From Marinobacter qingdaonensis (GTDB taxonomy: Bacteria; Pseudomonadota; Gammaproteobacteria; Pseudomonadales; Oleiphilaceae), in the NCBI RefSeq assembly GCF_034555935.1, contig NZ_JAYDCJ010000003.1, positions 186,001 to 250,000 on the forward strand: a DNA stretch of 64,000 nucleotides, in the 5' to 3' direction. The notes beneath the pieces are model-generated. The model did no database searches and was not told where the DNA came from. It saw only the letters and a list, made by a program, of their open reading frames with translations. The position numbers were made by a program, and so were the translations under genes. Positions 62,504-64,000 of the stretch are shown here, one piece after another (the stretch's first letter is position 1; every line of letters starts with the position of its first letter).

Positions 62504-64000
62504 TCAGACCTTGAACTGACTGACCAGGCCGCGCAGGCTCTCGCCCAGGCGCGCCAGTTCCTGGCTGGCTTCGTTGGTCTGGGTCACGCCGGTGTCGCTG
62601 CGCTGGGCGGCATCGACAATGCGCACCACGTTCTGGTTGATTTCCTCAGCCACCTGGCTCTGCTGCTCGGCCGCGGTGGCAATCTGGGTCACCTGGTCGT
62701 GGATCTGGCTGACCGACTTCTCAATGGTCGCCAACGCGCCGGAGGCGTGATTGATCCGTTCCACGGTCTCCGCCGACCGGTCGCGGGACTTGGTCATGCG
62801 CTCCACCGCCGAGCGGGATTCGGCGACGAAGCCACCGATCATTTCTCGGATCTGGTCGGCAGACTCGGCGCTGCGCCGGGCCAGCTGGCGCACCTCGTCG
62901 GCCACCACCGAGAAACCACGGCCGTGTTCGCCGGCGCGGGCGGCCTCGATGGCGGCGTTCAGAGCCAACAGGTTGGTCTGCTCGGTGACCGCGTGAATCA
63001 CGTCCAGCACCTGCTGAATGTCGTCCGACTTCTCCGCCAGGGCATTGATGGTACGGGCGCTCTCCTCGATCTCGCCGGACAGCTCATTGACCGCGCCCTG
63101 GGCGCTGGAGATGGTCTCCCCGCCGTCGCGGGCGACCCGGTCGGCGTCGGAGGCGGCACTCTCGACCTCGTTGGCGTTGCCGGAGATCTGCTGGATGGTG
63201 GCCGCCATTTCGTTGATGGCGGAGGCGATCTGGTCGGTCTCCGAGCCCTGCTCCTGCACAGAAGCGCGGGTTTCGTTGGCCACCCGACTCAACTCTTCGG
63301 CGGCCGAGGCCACTTGGTCGGTGGTGGCACCCACCTCCCGGATGGTGTCCTGGATCTTGGTGACAAAGGCATTGAACCGGCGTCCGAGCTCCGCCAGTTC
63401 GTTGGAGCCCTCATCCGGCAGACGCTGGCGCAGGTCGCCCTCACCGTCGGCAATTTCCTGCATCATGTCGGTAACGGTCTTCAGCGGCTTAGTGACCGTA
63501 CGCCCGACCACCAGGCCGATCACCACGGAAATGGCCACCACCACGGCGGTCACCAGCAGGATGAAGCCCAGGGTGGCGGACCGGTTCTGCTCAATCTCGG
63601 CCCGGGCCGCGGCGACTTCCCGATCAATGTTGGTGACGTAGACACCGGCACCGATCATCCAGTCCCAGCCCGGGATGATGGTGGAGTAAGACACCTTGGG
63701 CTCTTCGTTGCCCGAGCCCGGGTTCATCCATTCGTAGCTGTAGAAGCCGCCCGACTCTGCAGCATCAAACAGGGCACCCACCAGTTTCTTCAGGGTCGGG
63801 TTGTTGGTCGGCCCCTCCTTGGACGGGTCCGGCGCGTAGGCCAGGTTGACCACGTCGCGGGTGTAGGCGAACACGTAATTGGTCTTGTCGAAACGGATGG
63901 TCCGCAGACGAGCCGCGGCCTCGGCCTTGGCCTCCGCTTCCGACAGGTCGGGATCGTTCTTGGCTTCCAACACCACCGCGCGGGCCGCATCCACCAGATT
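62504..64000 (-). CDS. Methyl-accepting chemotaxis protein, 5' end outside window
   Basis: The last 498 or so codons of a chemoreceptor; the frame stays open to base 64000. From the N-terminal side: a periplasmic single-Cache-type sensor region ([49 protein letters not shown]), one membrane segment (about [20 protein letters not shown]), a HAMP domain ([20 protein letters not shown]) and the coiled-coil signalling domain with the invariant tip [21 protein letters not shown]. It ends SQFKV with no CheR-tethering pentapeptide. The ligand is likely a small organic acid, by family only. Confidence 0.95.
   Translation of the reverse strand, partial: NLVDAARAVVLEAKNDPDLSEAEAKAEAAARLRTIRFDKTNYVFAYTRDVVNLAYAPDPSKEGPTNNPTLKKLVGALFDAAESGGFYSYEWMNPGSGNEEPKVSYSTIIPGWDWMIGAGVYVTNIDREVAAARAEIEQNRSATLGFILLVTAVVVAISVVIGLVVGRTVTKPLKTVTDMMQEIADGEGDLRQRLPDEGSNELAELGRRFNAFVTKIQDTIREVGATTDQVASAAEELSRVANETRASVQEQGSETDQIASAINEMAATIQQISGNANEVESAASDADRVARDGGETISSAQGAVNELSGEIEESARTINALAEKSDDIQQVLDVIHAVTEQTNLLALNAAIEAARAGEHGRGFSVVADEVRQLARRSAESADQIREMIGGFVAESRSAVERMTKSRDRSAETVERINHASGALATIEKSVSQIHDQVTQIATAAEQQSQVAEEINQNVVRIVDAAQRSDTGVTQTNEASQELARLGESLRGLVSQFKV

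Overview
The window is GC-rich (roughly 60-64 % by eye), densely coded chromosomal DNA with no tRNA, rRNA, insertion sequence, CRISPR array or prophage block. The gene content points to a marine or halophilic gammaproteobacterium, most likely Marinobacter-like: a TeaABCD ectoine TRAP system, a Tat-exported respiratory formate dehydrogenase, ArsJ arsenate resistance, EutBC ethanolamine catabolism and many c-di-GMP proteins. This assignment is inferred from gene content and was not tested by a search. No stretch of 300 bases or more lacks a gene.

Layout. 1-12067 is a formate dehydrogenase region. It holds the 3' end of moeA; a leftward accessory operon (ferredoxin-type 4Fe-4S protein, Mrp ATPase, biotin/lipoate-ligase-like protein, DUF6505 protein); and a rightward series of DUF3305, DUF3306, TorD chaperone, Tat-target peptide, FdhA, FdhB, FdhC, a 46-residue membrane peptide and a TusA-like protein. 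12131-15144 (minus) is an arsenate operon of a fused arsenate reductase-ArsR protein, an ArsJ-associated GAPDH and ArsJ. 15279-24713 is mixed metabolism: an orphan solute-binding protein, an Fe-alcohol dehydrogenase, a thioesterase, a LysR/DoxX/dioxygenase unit, a TetR/thioesterase unit and KatG. 24917-38829 mixes c-di-GMP signalling genes with an ethanolamine unit (eat, eutC, eutB and a divergent AraC regulator). 39064-46016 holds redox and accessory genes: NfsA, a stand-alone OvoA-C-terminal-like methyltransferase coupled to an MscS channel, enoyl-CoA hydratase, an Nmad3 protein, a luciferase-like monooxygenase, an exported glutathione peroxidase and a hydrolase.

46156-49684 is teaABCD, an ectoine TRAP transporter with its UspA regulator and an internal terminator after teaA. 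49702-51975 is a 7TM diguanylate cyclase. 52094-59937 carries two tandem polyamine-type ABC transporters (potABCD and potDABC order) separated by an intrinsic terminator. 60065-64000 holds an orphan TRAP binding protein, an HPt-REC-REC protein and the 3' part of a chemoreceptor gene.

The most unusual item is a 1531-residue protein (33063-37658). It joins CheB and CheR domains to a coiled coil, a PAS domain, a clear LOV blue-light domain with the adduct cysteine, another PAS domain, GGDEF and EAL. Other notable items are the arsenate reductase-ArsR fusion, which could act as a self-contained arsenate sensor, the uncharacterised formate dehydrogenase accessory genes, and several perfect operator-like palindromes next to LysR, TetR, ArsR and AraC genes.
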